A stretch of DNA of 43,920 bases from Gammaproteobacteria bacterium (lineage in GTDB: Bacteria > Pseudomonadota > Gammaproteobacteria > Steroidobacterales > Woeseiaceae), in assembly GCA_009937505.1 (NCBI GenBank), contig JAACFJ010000003.1:1-43920 (forward strand). Direction: 5' to 3'. Shown piece by piece: positions 34,639-43,904 of the stretch; position 1 is the stretch's first letter, and every line of letters begins with the position of its first letter. The notes under the pieces were generated by a model that worked only from the letters and a program-made list of their open reading frames with translations, was not told the DNA's origin and made no database searches. Both the position numbers and the translations under genes were made by a program.

Positions 34639-35265
34639 TCAGGATGGCGGCAGCTTGCCGATGACATCGAGACCCGCGGTAACCCGTTGCCCGGGCTCGA
34701 CCCGCACTTTTGCATTTATCGGCAGGTGCACCTCTGCGACACGCGTCAGCCGCAGGTAAGCGCAACGCTGCCCCTGGCCGATGCGCTCGCCGTAGCGCAC
34801 GAACGCAACAGGGGCAAGGCCCAGGCGATACCCGTGGAACTGGAGCACCACGTCCTCGCCCTCGTCGGTCTGCACCCAAAGCGCGTTGGTGCGATAGTCC
34901 ACGACCTTGTCAGCGGCCAGCGTATTGAGGTCCTTGATGACCCCTTCCACCGGACACCGCGCCGTGTAGGTGCCCAGAACATCGATACTGATGAAAATGC
35001 GATGCGCCTCACCTTGCAGTACACCACGGTCGACCAGGTCGATGGCGGTAATCCGCCCGTCGACCGGGCTTACCACGCCGAGCGGAATCGCGGGAATCTG
35101 GCGCCGGGGATCCCTGAAGATCATCCATGACAGCCCGAGCAGCGCAGCCGGCAACAGCATGAAAACCGGACTCGCGTAGCGAAATGCCAGCCACATGCCG
35201 AGCACGGCCAGGACCATGAACGGTATGCCCTCGCGGGCGACAAAAGGATTTCTTCGACCGTGCAA
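34639..35265 (-). CDS. Phosphatidylserine decarboxylase-like membrane protein, catalytic residues absent
   Basis: A 208-residue protein with an N-terminal [11 protein letters not shown] segment and two membrane helices followed by the [11 protein letters not shown] and late [16 protein letters not shown] regions, the layout of short-form Psd proteins. Working short Psds have a conserved His in a DVHVNRAP-like motif and self-cleave at FGS to make a pyruvoyl Ser. Here the corresponding stretches read [12 protein letters not shown] and LRLTR (Thr174), so neither the His nor the Ser is present. It starts at a TTG (35265), needed for the conserved N-terminus. I expect it does not decarboxylate phosphatidylserine; the alignment is by eye. 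Confidence 0.75.
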   Translation of the reverse strand: MHGRRNPFVAREGIPFMVLAVLGMWLAFRYASPVFMLLPAALLGLSWMIFRDPRRQIPAIPLGVVSPVDGRITAIDLVDRGVLQGEAHRIFISIDVLGTYTARCPVEGVIKDLNTLAADKVVDYRTNALWVQTDEGEDVVLQFHGYRLGLAPVAFVRYGERIGQGQRCAYLRLTRVAEVHLPINAKVRVEPGQRVTAGLDVIGKLPPS

Positions 35266-35329
35266 AAACCGTCTCGCGGATCACAAAACGCCGCACCATC
35301 CTCTTCTTTTGCGGGCTAGTCAACACGTT

Positions 35330-35382
35330 TTGCCGCAGAAACCGCGGCAATGCCCGCACGGCGCGCAGGTTTCGGCTAGAAT
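35330..35382 (+). promoter_or_regulatory. proS upstream region: inverted repeat and -10
   Basis: A perfect 7-bp inverted repeat TTGCCGC/GCGGCAA (35330-35350) lies 27 bases upstream of TAGAAT (35377-35382), which would be the proS -10 and gives a 5' leader of about 23-29 bases. No good -35 is visible. The repeat could bind a regulator of the divergent proS and psd-like genes; this is inference. Confidence 0.35.
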
Positions 35383-35411
35383 TCGCGGCTGATTCAACTC
35401 GGTACCACAAC

Positions 35412-37118
35412 ATGCGCTATTCGGAATTCGGTCTCACGACTCTCAAGGAAATACCTGCAGAAGCAGAGATCGTTAGTCATCAACTCATGCTCAGAGCCGG
35501 GTTGATCCGGCGACTGGCATCCGGCCTTTTCACCTGGATGCCACTCGGCCTGCGCGTACTGCGCAAGGTTGAAAAGGTGGTCCGCGAGGAAATGGATCGC
35601 GCCGGCGCACTGGAGTTGCTGATGCCCGCCGTGCAACCCGCTGAGCTGTGGCAGGAGTCGGGACGCTGGGACGAATACGGCCCGCTGCTGCTGCGCATGC
35701 ACGACAGGCAGGAACGCGAGTATTGCTTCGGACCGACGCACGAGGAAGTGATCACCGACATCGCCCGTCGCGAACTGCGCAGCTACAAGCAGCTGCCGAT
35801 CAACTTCTACCAGGTGCAGACCAAGTTCCGCGATGAGATCCGGCCGCGTTTCGGCGTCATGCGCTCGCGCGAATTCATCATGAAAGATGCCTATTCCTTC
35901 GATCTCGACGAGGACGGCATGAGGACTGCGTATCAGAAGATGCACGCCGCCTACACCGCGATCTTCGAGCGACTGGGCCTCAAATTCCGGGTCGTGGACG
36001 CGGACAGCGGCGAGATCGGCGGCAGCCGTTCGCAGGAATTTCACGTGCTGGCGGACTCGGGTGAAGACGCGATCGCCTATTGCGATGCCGATAACTACGC
36101 ATCGAATATCGAAATGGCCGCCACCGAGGTTCCCGCCGCGGAACGACCGGCCCCGTCGCGTGAAATGGAGAAAATCGAGACACCGGGAGCCAGGACTATC
36201 GAGGCCCTGCGGAAGTTCATCGGCATCACGGCGCCAGAAACCCTGAAGACCCTGATCGTCGAGGGTGAGGAGCAGCCGGTCGCGCTGGTGCTGCGGGGCG
36301 ATCACGAACTCAATGCCGTCAAGGCGCAGAAGATCCCCGGCGTCGCCACACCGCTTGCGATGGCCAACGCAGAAACCGTACGCCGGGTAACCGGCTGCGA
36401 GCCGGGCTACGCGGGACCCATCGGGCTGGAGATTCCCGTCTACTACGACCACGCAACAGCCGCCATGGCGGATTTCGTTGTCGGCGCCAACGAATCCGAC
36501 ATGCATTTCACGGGCGTGAATTTCGTACGCGATATCGAGGAACCGGAGACGGTCGACCTGCGCAACGTCGTGGAAGGCGATCTGACACCCGGTGGCTCGG
36601 GCACGCTCTGCATCGCGCGCGGTATAGAGGTGGGACACATCTTCCAGCTGGGCTCCAAGTACAGCACTGCGCTGGGAGCCGGCGTGCTCGACAGCGACGG
36701 CAAGGAACGCACGCTGCAGATGGGCTGCTACGGCATCGGCGTCACGCGTATCGTCGGTGCCGCGATCGAGCAGAACCACGACGAGCGTGGCATTATCTGG
36801 CCCGAGCCGCTCACTCCGTTCAACGTGGTACTGATACCGATCAATATGCACCGCTCGGAGGCCGTGCGAGAGGCGGCAGAGAGGCTGTACGAGGATTTGC
36901 AGGAACAGGGCATGCAGGTCTTGCTCGACGACCGCGATGCACGGCCGGGCGTCAAGTTCGCCGATGCGGAGCTGATCGGCATCCCGCACCGACTGGTGAT
37001 CAGCGAGCGCAACCTCGCGAACGGCGAATTCGAGTACCAGCACCGGCGCGATACGGAATCGCGCAACCTGAAACGTGAAGAGGCTCTCAATCTGCTCAAG
37101 GAATACGCCATAAACTAA
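35412..37118 (+). CDS. proS: Prolyl-tRNA synthetase
   Basis: A class II aminoacyl-tRNA synthetase with an INS editing domain. Motif 2 ([25 protein letters not shown]) and the motif 3 region ([17 protein letters not shown]) are present, with the editing insertion between about residues 225 and 405 and the anticodon-binding domain at the end. It is 568 residues, the size of the bacterial type with editing. The lytic transglycosylase gene follows after 26 bases. Confidence 0.98.
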   Translation: MRYSEFGLTTLKEIPAEAEIVSHQLMLRAGLIRRLASGLFTWMPLGLRVLRKVEKVVREEMDRAGALELLMPAVQPAELWQESGRWDEYGPLLLRMHDRQEREYCFGPTHEEVITDIARRELRSYKQLPINFYQVQTKFRDEIRPRFGVMRSREFIMKDAYSFDLDEDGMRTAYQKMHAAYTAIFERLGLKFRVVDADSGEIGGSRSQEFHVLADSGEDAIAYCDADNYASNIEMAATEVPAAERPAPSREMEKIETPGARTIEALRKFIGITAPETLKTLIVEGEEQPVALVLRGDHELNAVKAQKIPGVATPLAMANAETVRRVTGCEPGYAGPIGLEIPVYYDHATAAMADFVVGANESDMHFTGVNFVRDIEEPETVDLRNVVEGDLTPGGSGTLCIARGIEVGHIFQLGSKYSTALGAGVLDSDGKERTLQMGCYGIGVTRIVGAAIEQNHDERGIIWPEPLTPFNVVLIPINMHRSEAVREAAERLYEDLQEQGMQVLLDDRDARPGVKFADAELIGIPHRLVISERNLANGEFEYQHRRDTESRNLKREEALNLLKEYAIN

Positions 37119-37144
37119 TGTTTATTCTGGAATAAGTTTCGCGC

Positions 37145-37720
37145 ATGAAAATGGTTGCACGGTTCAGTGTCATCGGCTTCCTGGCGGCCCTGCTGCTGCC
37201 GGCCGGGGTGCCCGCCGATATGGGCCCGGACCCCGAATTACGCGAGATCCTGCGCGCGGCGGCCAGTGACTCGGACAGCTTCCCGGACCGCTTCGAGGCC
37301 GAAGTCTGGCTGACGGACATGTCCGGGCGCCTCGCGCGTCACGTTAGCGATCCCCAAGAACGCATCAAAATCCTGACCCGCGTTCACTACGAGGCCAGCC
37401 GCGTTGAACTTCCGCCGGAATTGATCCTCGCGGTGATCGAAGTCGAGAGCAATTTCGACCGCTACGCAATCTCGGTGGCTGGCGCGATAGGCCTCATGCA
37501 GATCATGCCCTTCTGGCTCGACGAAATCGGCCGTCCCAACGACAACCTGTTGCACATCGATACCAACCTGCGTTACGGCTGCACCATCCTGCGCTTCTAT
37601 TACGACAAGGAGAAAGGTGACCTCCGGCGGGCCCTCGGCCGCTACAACGGCAGTCTCGGCAAGCGTAAATACCCTAACAAGGTGATCGACAAGCTGTCGA
37701 AAAAGTGGTTCCAGGCCTAG
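37145..37720 (+). CDS. Lytic transglycosylase (SLT domain)
   Basis: A periplasmic peptidoglycan-cleaving enzyme of 191 residues with a signal peptide (MKMVARFSVIGFLAALLLP, cleavage near VPAD). The SLT domain shows the catalytic Glu in AVIEVESNFDRYAIS (Glu101) and AGAIGLMQIMPFW, and the late LGRYNGSLGKRKYPNKV. A small soluble or periplasmic type; no lipobox. Its TAG stop shares the palindrome CTAG with the stop of acyP on the other strand. Confidence 0.93.
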   Translation: MKMVARFSVIGFLAALLLPAGVPADMGPDPELREILRAAASDSDSFPDRFEAEVWLTDMSGRLARHVSDPQERIKILTRVHYEASRVELPPELILAVIEVESNFDRYAISVAGAIGLMQIMPFWLDEIGRPNDNLLHIDTNLRYGCTILRFYYDKEKGDLRRALGRYNGSLGKRKYPNKVIDKLSKKWFQA

Positions 37721-37986
37721 CCGGTGCGAAAGCCGCCCGGCGCCTCGAGTTCGACTTCGCGCGCAATTACCTCGTCGACGCGCGCATGGGCCGGGCCGCC
37801 ATGCAGCCAATCGCCGAGTTGATCCAGGGCGGCAGGCTCACCGCAGGCGAGTACCTGTACGTCACCGTCCGGCAGGTTGATCGCATGGCCCGTTATGCCG
37901 AGCGACTCGGCGACGGTGCGGGTGCTTGCGCGAAAGAAGACGCCCTGAACGCGCCCCTTGATCGTATACAGTCGGGCAACGGGCAT
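37717..37986 (-). CDS. acyP: Acylphosphatase
   Basis: Hydrolyses acyl phosphates such as carbamoyl phosphate. The signature GRVQGVFFRAST supplies the phosphate-binding loop and catalytic Arg19, and INLPDGDVQV supplies catalytic Asn37. At 89 residues it is of normal size. The ATG at 37986 lies seven bases after the DUF4398 gene. Confidence 0.95.
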   Translation of the reverse strand: MPVARLYTIKGRVQGVFFRASTRTVAESLGITGHAINLPDGDVQVLACGEPAALDQLGDWLHGGPAHARVDEVIAREVELEAPGGFRTG

Positions 37987-37993
37987 CGGGGAC

Positions 37994-38305
37994 TCAGCTG
38001 CCGTCGCTATCCTTCGAGGCCTCGCTCAGTTTCAGGGCCTTTTGCGCGCGCAGCTTGGCCTCAAGGGCCGCATTTCGTGCCTCCCGGTACTGCTGGCGGT
38101 CGAGCCTCTCCTCCGCATTCTCGAGGTATTTCTCGGCCTCGGCCAGCTCCGTCGACGCGAGGTCGGCGGCTCCCGCTTCGCGGGCAACCGTAATCGCCTG
38201 TCTCGCATCGCTCATCTCCTGAACGGGCGGCGCCGTCTCACACGCAGCGAAAAGCAGCAGCGCGAGCACGCCGACAAGGCGAGAAATTGATTGAGTTGGC
38301 GTCAT
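37994..38305 (-). CDS. DUF4398-like lipoprotein
   Basis: A 103-residue lipoprotein with signal peptide VGVLALLLFAAC (lipobox FAAC, next residue Glu). The mature part is a charged, largely helical repeat rich in Ala, Glu and Arg (ELAEAEKYLENAEERLDRQ, RNAALEAKLRAQKAL), as in DUF4398 envelope proteins. Function unknown; Glu after the lipidated Cys suggests outer-membrane sorting. Confidence 0.85.
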   Translation of the reverse strand: MTPTQSISRLVGVLALLLFAACETAPPVQEMSDARQAITVAREAGAADLASTELAEAEKYLENAEERLDRQQYREARNAALEAKLRAQKALKLSEASKDSDGS

Positions 38306-38379
38306 TGTTGTTATTTTGAAACGCGCAGCCGAAAAAAGCTACCAACCGACGCTATTTAGGTCAAACACACAAATTGCCG

Positions 38380-38408
38380 CTGACGCCCTGCAGGCAGCCT
38401 GCTAGAGT
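38380..38408 (+). promoter_or_regulatory. Candidate promoter of the arsC-like/wrbA pair
   Basis: CTGACG (38380-38385), 17 bases, TAGAGT (38403-38408) with an upstream TG in extended -10 position (38400-38401). The leader would be about 33 bases. This is the only promoter-like sequence I see in the 142-base gap. Confidence 0.35.
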
Positions 38409-38447
38409 TCGCAGCTGCGTATTTCTCCCACATACTGCCCACAGACC

Positions 38448-38807
38448 ATGACATTCACCATTTACCACAATCCTCGCTGCTCCAAGTCTCGAAAAACACT
38501 CGAATTAATTGCAAACGCCGGGGTCAGCCCGCAGGTGGTCAGGTATCTCGAAAGCCCACCCGGCGCCGACCGGATCCGCGAACTCGCCGTCATGATCGGC
38601 GTGCCCGTGTCCGACCTCCTGCGCCGTAACGAGGACGAGTTCAGAAATGCAGCGGACCTGCCCGACCTCGACGACGATGTGTCCCTCGCAGCCTGGCTGG
38701 CAAGGCATCCCAGGGTGATGCAGCGCCCGATCGTGATCGACGACGCCACGGGCGTGGCGGTAGTCGGACGTCCACCCGAGAATGTCATGGAGATCCTGCC
38801 GTCATGA
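38448..38807 (+). CDS. ArsC-family reductase (YfgD-like)
   Basis: A glutaredoxin-dependent reductase fold of 119 residues with the active-site motif NPRCSKSRKTLEL (Cys11), LLRRNEDEFR and QRPIVIDDATGVAVVGRPPE. It belongs to the ArsC/Spx fold; the relative YfgD occupies this locus near hda and purM in E. coli. Arsenate reduction is possible but not shown by context: no arsenite pump or ArsR gene lies nearby. It overlaps wrbA by ATGA. Confidence 0.88.
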   Translation: MTFTIYHNPRCSKSRKTLELIANAGVSPQVVRYLESPPGADRIRELAVMIGVPVSDLLRRNEDEFRNAADLPDLDDDVSLAAWLARHPRVMQRPIVIDDATGVAVVGRPPENVMEILPS

Positions 38808-39397
38808 GCGATGTCCTCGTACTTTTTGACTCGCGCTACGGAATGACCGAAGCGCTTGCAAGAGAGGTTTGCCACGGCGTCGATTCGGTTCCGGGCATGG
38901 CTTCCCGTCTGCGTACCGTGCCCGCGGTAGCCAGCACTGTCGAGACTCGCGAAGCAGCCGTGCCCGAATCCGGCCCCCCTTACGTGCAACTTTCCGACCT
39001 GGACGAATGCGCGGGGCTCGTGCTCGGCAGCCCGACCCACTTCGGCAACATGACCGCCGCACTCAAATACTTTTTTGACGCTACCGTGACGGAGTGGCTG
39101 TCGGGAACGCTGAGCGGCAAGCCCGCAGGTGTCTTTACCTCGACATCCTCGCTGCACGGGGGCCAGGAAACCACGCTGCTGACCATGGCTATGCCGCTGC
39201 TGCATCACGGCATGATTTATGTCGGTCTGCCGTACGCCGAGAAAGCGCTGTCAACGACGACGACCGGCGGCACGCCCTACGGCGCCTCTCATGTCTCCTG
39301 GGGCAGGGAATCGGACAGCCTTTCCGACGACGAGAGGACGCTTGCGCGGGCGCTCGGCAAACGCGTCGCGGACATCGCGAGACGACTCGGCGACTGA
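38804..39397 (+). CDS. wrbA: WrbA-family NAD(P)H:quinone oxidoreductase
   Basis: A flavodoxin-fold FMN enzyme of 197 residues that reduces quinones by two electrons. The FMN-binding regions are LFDSRYGMTEALAREV at the N-terminus, GSPTHFGNMTAALKYFFD and TSTSSLHGGQETTLL, all diagnostic. Coupled to the ArsC-like gene. It converges on hda with 17 bases between the stops; no terminator is obvious there. Confidence 0.9.
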   Translation: MSDVLVLFDSRYGMTEALAREVCHGVDSVPGMASRLRTVPAVASTVETREAAVPESGPPYVQLSDLDECAGLVLGSPTHFGNMTAALKYFFDATVTEWLSGTLSGKPAGVFTSTSSLHGGQETTLLTMAMPLLHHGMIYVGLPYAEKALSTTTTGGTPYGASHVSWGRESDSLSDDERTLARALGKRVADIARRLGD

Positions 39398-39414
39398 AAC
39401 AGCAGACCTGACGC

Positions 39415-40098
39415 CTAGACCGACTGCAGCACGTCTTTCACGAAGGGAATCGTCAGCCTGCGCTGCGCGCGCAGTGCTTCGAGGTCGAGCTTGTCGAGGA
39501 GCTCGTAGAGACTGCGCATATCGCGCTTGCTGCGGGCCATCAGGAATCGCGCCGTGTCGTCAGGTAACTCGAGACCACGATGCCTGGCGCGCAGCTGCAA
39601 CGCTGCCATGCGGGAAGCGTCGTCCAGCCCCCGAACGTGAAAGGTCGCCAGCCGCTGTAGCCGGCTGCGAAGATCCGCGAGCGCAATTCCGCTCTCGCGT
39701 GGCGCAGCAACGGCGCTCACGACCAGTTGATGACCGGCCTCGATAACGTTGTTACAAAGGACGAAGAGGACTCGTTCCCAGGCATCGTTGCCCGCGACAC
39801 TGTCGACGTCATCTATACACACCAGCTGCCTCGACTCGAGCCCCTCGAGTACCTCGGGACCCGCTCCCGCGAGGGCTTGCAGTGGCACGTAGGCCGCGCG
39901 ATCGCCGAAACGTTCGCACGCCGCCTGCAGGAGGTGCGATTTACCCGTCGCGGGTGCGCCCCAGATCCACGCTCCCTGGCCCGGCGCCGCATTCGTGAGC
40001 GACCGCAGGTAGTCGACGAGAATCTCGTTCCCGGCGGCGAGAAACGTCTCGAAGATCGCGTGATCGGCGAGCCGCAGCGGCAATGCGAGCTGGCTCAA
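39415..40098 (-). CDS. hda: DnaA regulatory inactivator Hda
   Basis: With the DNA-loaded sliding clamp, Hda promotes hydrolysis of DnaA-bound ATP after initiation. Residues 3-8 (QLALPL) are the clamp-binding motif; the AAA+ fold follows with Walker A GAPATGKS (47-54), CIDDVDSVAG as Walker B and a RLQRL sensor region. It is 227 residues. The ATG overlaps the permease stop by ATGA. Confidence 0.95.
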   Translation of the reverse strand: MSQLALPLRLADHAIFETFLAAGNEILVDYLRSLTNAAPGQGAWIWGAPATGKSHLLQAACERFGDRAAYVPLQALAGAGPEVLEGLESRQLVCIDDVDSVAGNDAWERVLFVLCNNVIEAGHQLVVSAVAAPRESGIALADLRSRLQRLATFHVRGLDDASRMAALQLRARHRGLELPDDTARFLMARSKRDMRSLYELLDKLDLEALRAQRRLTIPFVKDVLQSV

Positions 40099-41204
40099 GA
40101 AGACACCCCGTCACCGGCATCCGGGTGGCCTGCATCGGCCGCCGCCTCACGCAGTTCTTCGGCCTCCTGCGGATGCTCCTCCAGGTAGGTCCCGTAAGCA
40201 TAACGGACGACCACCGACAGCACGGCGGCGGCCGGCAATGCCAGCAGGATGCCGAAGAAGCCGAACAGCTGGCCGCCCGCCGCGATAGCGAAAATGACGA
40301 GCACCGGGTGGAGGCCGATTCGGTCACCCACGAGCTTGGGCGTAAGAATCGACCCTTCGATGAGCTGCGCGATCGTGAAGGTCGCAAACACTCCGACCAG
40401 GCGCCACAGCGGGTCGGGTTCCAGCACGACCGTCAACGATGCCAGCAGGATTCCGAATACCAGGCCGAGGTAGGGAACGAAGCTGACCAGCCCCGATACG
40501 ACGCCGATCGCCACCGCGAATTTGAGCCCGACGAGACTGAGCCCCGCCGAGTAGATGACGGCGAGCGCCATCATGACGAGCAATTGCCCGCGCAGGAATG
40601 CGCCGAGCATGTCATCGGCCTCCCGGGCGAGGCCGAATATCGTATCGCGCTGGCTGACCGGCACCAGCGCTCCGAAGCGCGCGATGATCAGGTCCCAGTC
40701 GCGCAGCATGTAGAACGTCAGTATCGGTATCAGGAACAGGCTGATAACTGCAGCGGCCAACGCGCCGCCCGACTCGGCGACGCCCAGCAGAACCTTGCCC
40801 CCCCAGCTTCCGGCCATTTCGCTGTAGCGCGCGAGGAACGGCCCGATGCCGACATCCTCGCCCAGTTCAATGTCGAGGAATTCCGCAACCCACGGCAGCC
40901 AGACCTGCTCCACCTGGGCACCTATCGCGGGCAGCGCGCTCAGCAGGGCGCCGATCTGGTTGCGGATCAGGGGCACGATCAGCAGGACCAGCAATCCGAG
41001 GGTCAGGAACGTCAGCAGGAATACCGCGACGACGGCAAGTGTGCGTGGCAGCTTCAGTTTCTGCAGTCGATCGGCCAGAGGATCGCCCACATACGCTAGC
41101 AGTGCCGCCGCGACGAACGGCGTCAGGATCGGCGCAAGCAGGTACGTGAGCCAACCGGTCAGACCGATCGCGATAATCCAGTTGAGACGCAGGTCAGACT
41201 TCAT
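40095..41204 (-). CDS. AI-2E/PerM-family membrane transporter
   Basis: A 369-residue inner-membrane protein with about eight helices: N-terminal LNWIIAIGLTGWLTYLLAPILTP-type helices, the amphipathic central region, and the family's C-terminal block GLVSFVPYLGLVFGILL and LVGDRIGLHPVLVIFAIAAGGQLFG. PerM is its E. coli relative and lies near hda and purM. Substrates vary across the family and cannot be read here. I chose the ATG at 41204 (ATGA overlap with the upstream gene). Confidence 0.92.
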   Translation of the reverse strand: MKSDLRLNWIIAIGLTGWLTYLLAPILTPFVAAALLAYVGDPLADRLQKLKLPRTLAVVAVFLLTFLTLGLLVLLIVPLIRNQIGALLSALPAIGAQVEQVWLPWVAEFLDIELGEDVGIGPFLARYSEMAGSWGGKVLLGVAESGGALAAAVISLFLIPILTFYMLRDWDLIIARFGALVPVSQRDTIFGLAREADDMLGAFLRGQLLVMMALAVIYSAGLSLVGLKFAVAIGVVSGLVSFVPYLGLVFGILLASLTVVLEPDPLWRLVGVFATFTIAQLIEGSILTPKLVGDRIGLHPVLVIFAIAAGGQLFGFFGILLALPAAAVLSVVVRYAYGTYLEEHPQEAEELREAAADAGHPDAGDGVSS

Positions 41205-42820
41205 TCGCTTCTCCGGCGCGCGCGGCGCGACCACGACCATACATAGTCCGCGCCGCTGATCACCACGGTAACCAATATCGAAGCCCCCAGCACGGTCTGG
41301 GTTATCGTGTCAGGCCATCCGAAGCCGGCGTGGCTAAGGACGAAGAACAGGAACATCAATTCGAGCGCCGTGTTGAGCTTGCTGATGCGCGATGGTTCGC
41401 CCTGCAGCGGCTCGATCATGAAATTATAGGCAACCGCACCGCCAAAGATGACGACATCGCGCAATATGACGACGGCGGCCAGCCAGACCGGAATCTGCTC
41501 CACCCAGGCCAGCGTGATGAACATGCCGGCAACGAGCAGCTTGTCTGCGACCGGGTCGAGCAGCCCGCCCAGCCTCGTTTGCCAGTCGAACCGCGTGGCG
41601 AGGTAACCATCGAGGCCGTCCGAGAAACCGGCAACGAAAAACAGGCCGAGCGCCCATGCGTACTCGTCGCGCAGGATCAGCATCAGGATCGGCACGATCA
41701 GTGCTATGCGCAGCAGCGATAAGGGACTGTAAAAGAATTCCAGGGCTGCGGCCGAGGACTCGCCGGGAAACGGCGCGTTTTCGAAGCGGTCCTGCTCGAT
41801 CAGACCAATGAGACGCAAGGCACGCGCCAACCTCTCGGCGCCACCATGTGCTTCCACACGGTACAGGATCCTGTCGCCGTCGACGGATGCAATCGCAAAA
41901 CTCTCCACGACATTCAGGCCGGACAACATTTGCTGTACGCTGCCGTAGGCGTCTACGGTGTTGATCCCCGCGACACTCAATTCGACGCTCTGCAGCGTCG
42001 CGTCACCGCCGATTGCAAATTCGGCTGCGAGCATGTCGGCCACGAGACTGACAACGAGTTCCGGTTCGCCTGTCCAGGCGCGCTCTTCGCCGGCAAAGTT
42101 ATACGTCCACCGGTTGCGCTGACCGGTATCGGCACGGACTCGGCCGATGAGCACCGAGTTCGCCTCGTAGCGTCGTGATGCGTCGAGAATAAGTTCGTCA
42201 AATCCTCCCCAGATATCCGGGAACGTGACCCGGGCCAGGTCTTCGGTATCGAGCAACGGAAAGGCCACCGGTAATCCACGCCGCTCAGCGACATCGAGAA
42301 CGCGCTGCCTCAGTAGCCGGTTCCGGTCGATCGTGCGCGCCTCGTCGTCGCTGCGCTCGGGGTCGTCTGCGCCGATGATTTCGCGCTCGCCCTGTCCCCA
42401 GTCAACGGCGAGCCAGATCAGGGTCAACGGACGTTCGCTGCCCCAGACAGGCTGCCCGTTGCGACTCAATACCTCTTCCAGGGCGGTGCCGTCGAACCTC
42501 ACCCACAAGGTATCGTCCTCGCCGGGGCGAAACTGCACGACGTAGGACGCTGGATTCGGAAACAGCAGATCGAACAATTCCGGGTCGCTGAAGATGCCGG
42601 ACCCGGAGACCCGCAACAGGACCTCGGTCAGCGCGCTCCTGTAGGCAGCCGACCGTGGATCGTCTGCATCGGGATCGAGCGGCACTTCGGCCGTATAGAG
42701 CGACGTCATCTCGACGGCACTGACGACGCCGGGCGGCGCAAGTATTAGCAGAAAAAGTGCGGTACAGGCGATGATCCGGCGAGTCGCGGCCGGAAAACGC
42801 AAAAGCGGGTGTGTCAGCAA
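41201..42820 (-). CDS. Fusion of exported DUF2066 protein and CDP-alcohol phosphatidyltransferase
   Basis: One open frame of 539 residues. A signal or anchor ([22 protein letters not shown]) precedes a DUF2066 domain (about 38-345: [26 protein letters not shown] and the late [12 protein letters not shown] segment). From about 363 begins a CDP-alcohol phosphatidyltransferase with [12 protein letters not shown] and [12 protein letters not shown], the DxxDGxxA...GxxxDxxxD motif (Ala-Thr where PgsA has Ala-Arg). There is no stop and no canonical start codon before the first phosphatidyltransferase helix. I chose the TTG at 42820, which precedes the signal segment and follows GGGG and a TATAAT; the open frame to 43006 overlaps purM. 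Normally these are two genes. Confidence 0.8.
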   Translation of the reverse strand: MLTHPLLRFPAATRRIIACTALFLLILAPPGVVSAVEMTSLYTAEVPLDPDADDPRSAAYRSALTEVLLRVSGSGIFSDPELFDLLFPNPASYVVQFRPGEDDTLWVRFDGTALEEVLSRNGQPVWGSERPLTLIWLAVDWGQGEREIIGADDPERSDDEARTIDRNRLLRQRVLDVAERRGLPVAFPLLDTEDLARVTFPDIWGGFDELILDASRRYEANSVLIGRVRADTGQRNRWTYNFAGEERAWTGEPELVVSLVADMLAAEFAIGGDATLQSVELSVAGINTVDAYGSVQQMLSGLNVVESFAIASVDGDRILYRVEAHGGAERLARALRLIGLIEQDRFENAPFPGESSAAALEFFYSPLSLLRIALIVPILMLILRDEYAWALGLFFVAGFSDGLDGYLATRFDWQTRLGGLLDPVADKLLVAGMFITLAWVEQIPVWLAAVVILRDVVIFGGAVAYNFMIEPLQGEPSRISKLNTALELMFLFFVLSHAGFGWPDTITQTVLGASILVTVVISGADYVWSWSRRARRRSE

Positions 42821-42849
42821 GGGTGGTTTCCCCGTGGGTGCCCAGCGAC

Positions 42850-42856
42850 TATTATA
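42850..42856. promoter_or_regulatory. Overlapping divergent -10 elements, purM and DUF2066 fusion
   Basis: TATTAT (42850-42855) on the plus strand, with TTTCCC 17 bases upstream, would be the purM -10 and give a leader of about 23-29 bases. On the minus strand the same bases read TATAAT (42856 to 42851), about 30 bases before the TTG of the fusion gene. The -35 boxes are poor on both strands. Confidence 0.45.
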
Positions 42857-42884
42857 TCGCCCTCTCAGAAATTGCCACTTATCG

Positions 42885-43904
42885 ATGGCCAAGAAAAATC
42901 TCACGTACAGGGATGCCGGTGTCGACATCGACGCCGGCAACGCGCTCGTCGAGCGTATCAAGCCTATCGTGGCCGCTACTCGGCGCCCGGAAGTCATGTC
43001 GGGCATCGGCGGCTTCGGCGGTCTGTTCGCGCTGCCACCCGGCCGCTACCGGGAGCCCGTGCTCGTCTCGGGAACCGACGGCGTGGGAACGAAGCTGAAG
43101 CTCGCGCAGCAGCTTGGCATCCACGACACCATCGGTATCGACCTCGTTGCCATGTGCGTCAACGACGTGCTGGTCCAGGGAGCGGAGCCGTTGTTTTTCC
43201 TCGACTATTTCGCCTGCGGCAAGCTGGACGTCGAAGTGGCTGCGGACGTGGTCAAGGGCATAGCGACGGGCTGCAGCCAGGCCGGCGCCGCCCTGATCGG
43301 CGGCGAGACTGCCGAAATGCCGGACATGTATGCCGATGGGGACTACGACCTGGCCGGTTTCTGCGTCGGCGCGGTGGAACGCGAGGCGATTATCGACGGC
43401 AGCGCCATCGGGGCCGGCGACGCGCTGATCGGCATTGCATCCAGCGGACCGCATTCGAACGGCTACTCGCTGATTCGCAAGGTTCTCGAGCTCGCCGGCG
43501 ACAGTACTATCGATGGCGTGCGCGCGAGTGAACGGCTGCTCGCGCCTACCCGAATCTACGTAAAACCGGTGCTGGGCCTCATGAGTGACGTAACGATCAA
43601 AGGCCTCGCCCACATCACCGGGGGCGGCATCACCGAGAATCTGCCCCGCATCCTCGACGATTCCCTGCATGCCGAAATAGATACCAGGTCCTGGGAACAG
43701 GGCGCAGTATTCGACTGGCTCGCCGAGGCGGGCAACATCACGGCCGACGAAATGCGCCGCACGTTCAACTGCGGGGTCGGCATGATCGTCGTCGTTGACG
43801 CGGCGGACGTCGCCAGGGTCGTCGACGGACTCGCGGAGGCGGGCGAATCGGCCTGGGAGATCGGCCGCATAGCCGAGGGTTCCGCTCCGGTACAGTTCCT
43901 TTGA
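42885..43904 (+). CDS. purM: Phosphoribosylformylglycinamidine cyclo-ligase
   Basis: Closes the imidazole ring to give aminoimidazole ribonucleotide in purine synthesis. It has [19 protein letters not shown], the GIGGFGGLF and [15 protein letters not shown] substrate segments, [25 protein letters not shown], and [13 protein letters not shown]. It is 339 residues from the ATG at 42885, the family's usual N-terminus; the open frame upstream (from 42771) is inside the promoter region. purN usually follows, but only 16 bases remain. Confidence 0.98.
   Translation: MAKKNLTYRDAGVDIDAGNALVERIKPIVAATRRPEVMSGIGGFGGLFALPPGRYREPVLVSGTDGVGTKLKLAQQLGIHDTIGIDLVAMCVNDVLVQGAEPLFFLDYFACGKLDVEVAADVVKGIATGCSQAGAALIGGETAEMPDMYADGDYDLAGFCVGAVEREAIIDGSAIGAGDALIGIASSGPHSNGYSLIRKVLELAGDSTIDGVRASERLLAPTRIYVKPVLGLMSDVTIKGLAHITGGGITENLPRILDDSLHAEIDTRSWEQGAVFDWLAEAGNITADEMRRTFNCGVGMIVVVDAADVARVVDGLAEAGESAWEIGRIAEGSAPVQFL

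Noticed and set aside
35394-37043. 549-codon open frame on the minus strand
   Set aside because: Lies fully antisense to proS, which has unmistakable synthetase motifs; long antisense frames are expected in GC-rich codon usage. The predicted protein shows no domain.
38448-39397. Arsenic resistance operon
   Set aside because: The ArsC-fold protein has the NPRCSKSR motif, but there is no arsR, arsB or acr3 nearby, and the locus matches the housekeeping yfgD position next to hda and purM.
42821-43006. N-terminal extension of the DUF2066 fusion frame
   Set aside because: It overlaps the purM start and the promoter region on the other strand; the TTG at 42820 in front of the signal segment fits better.
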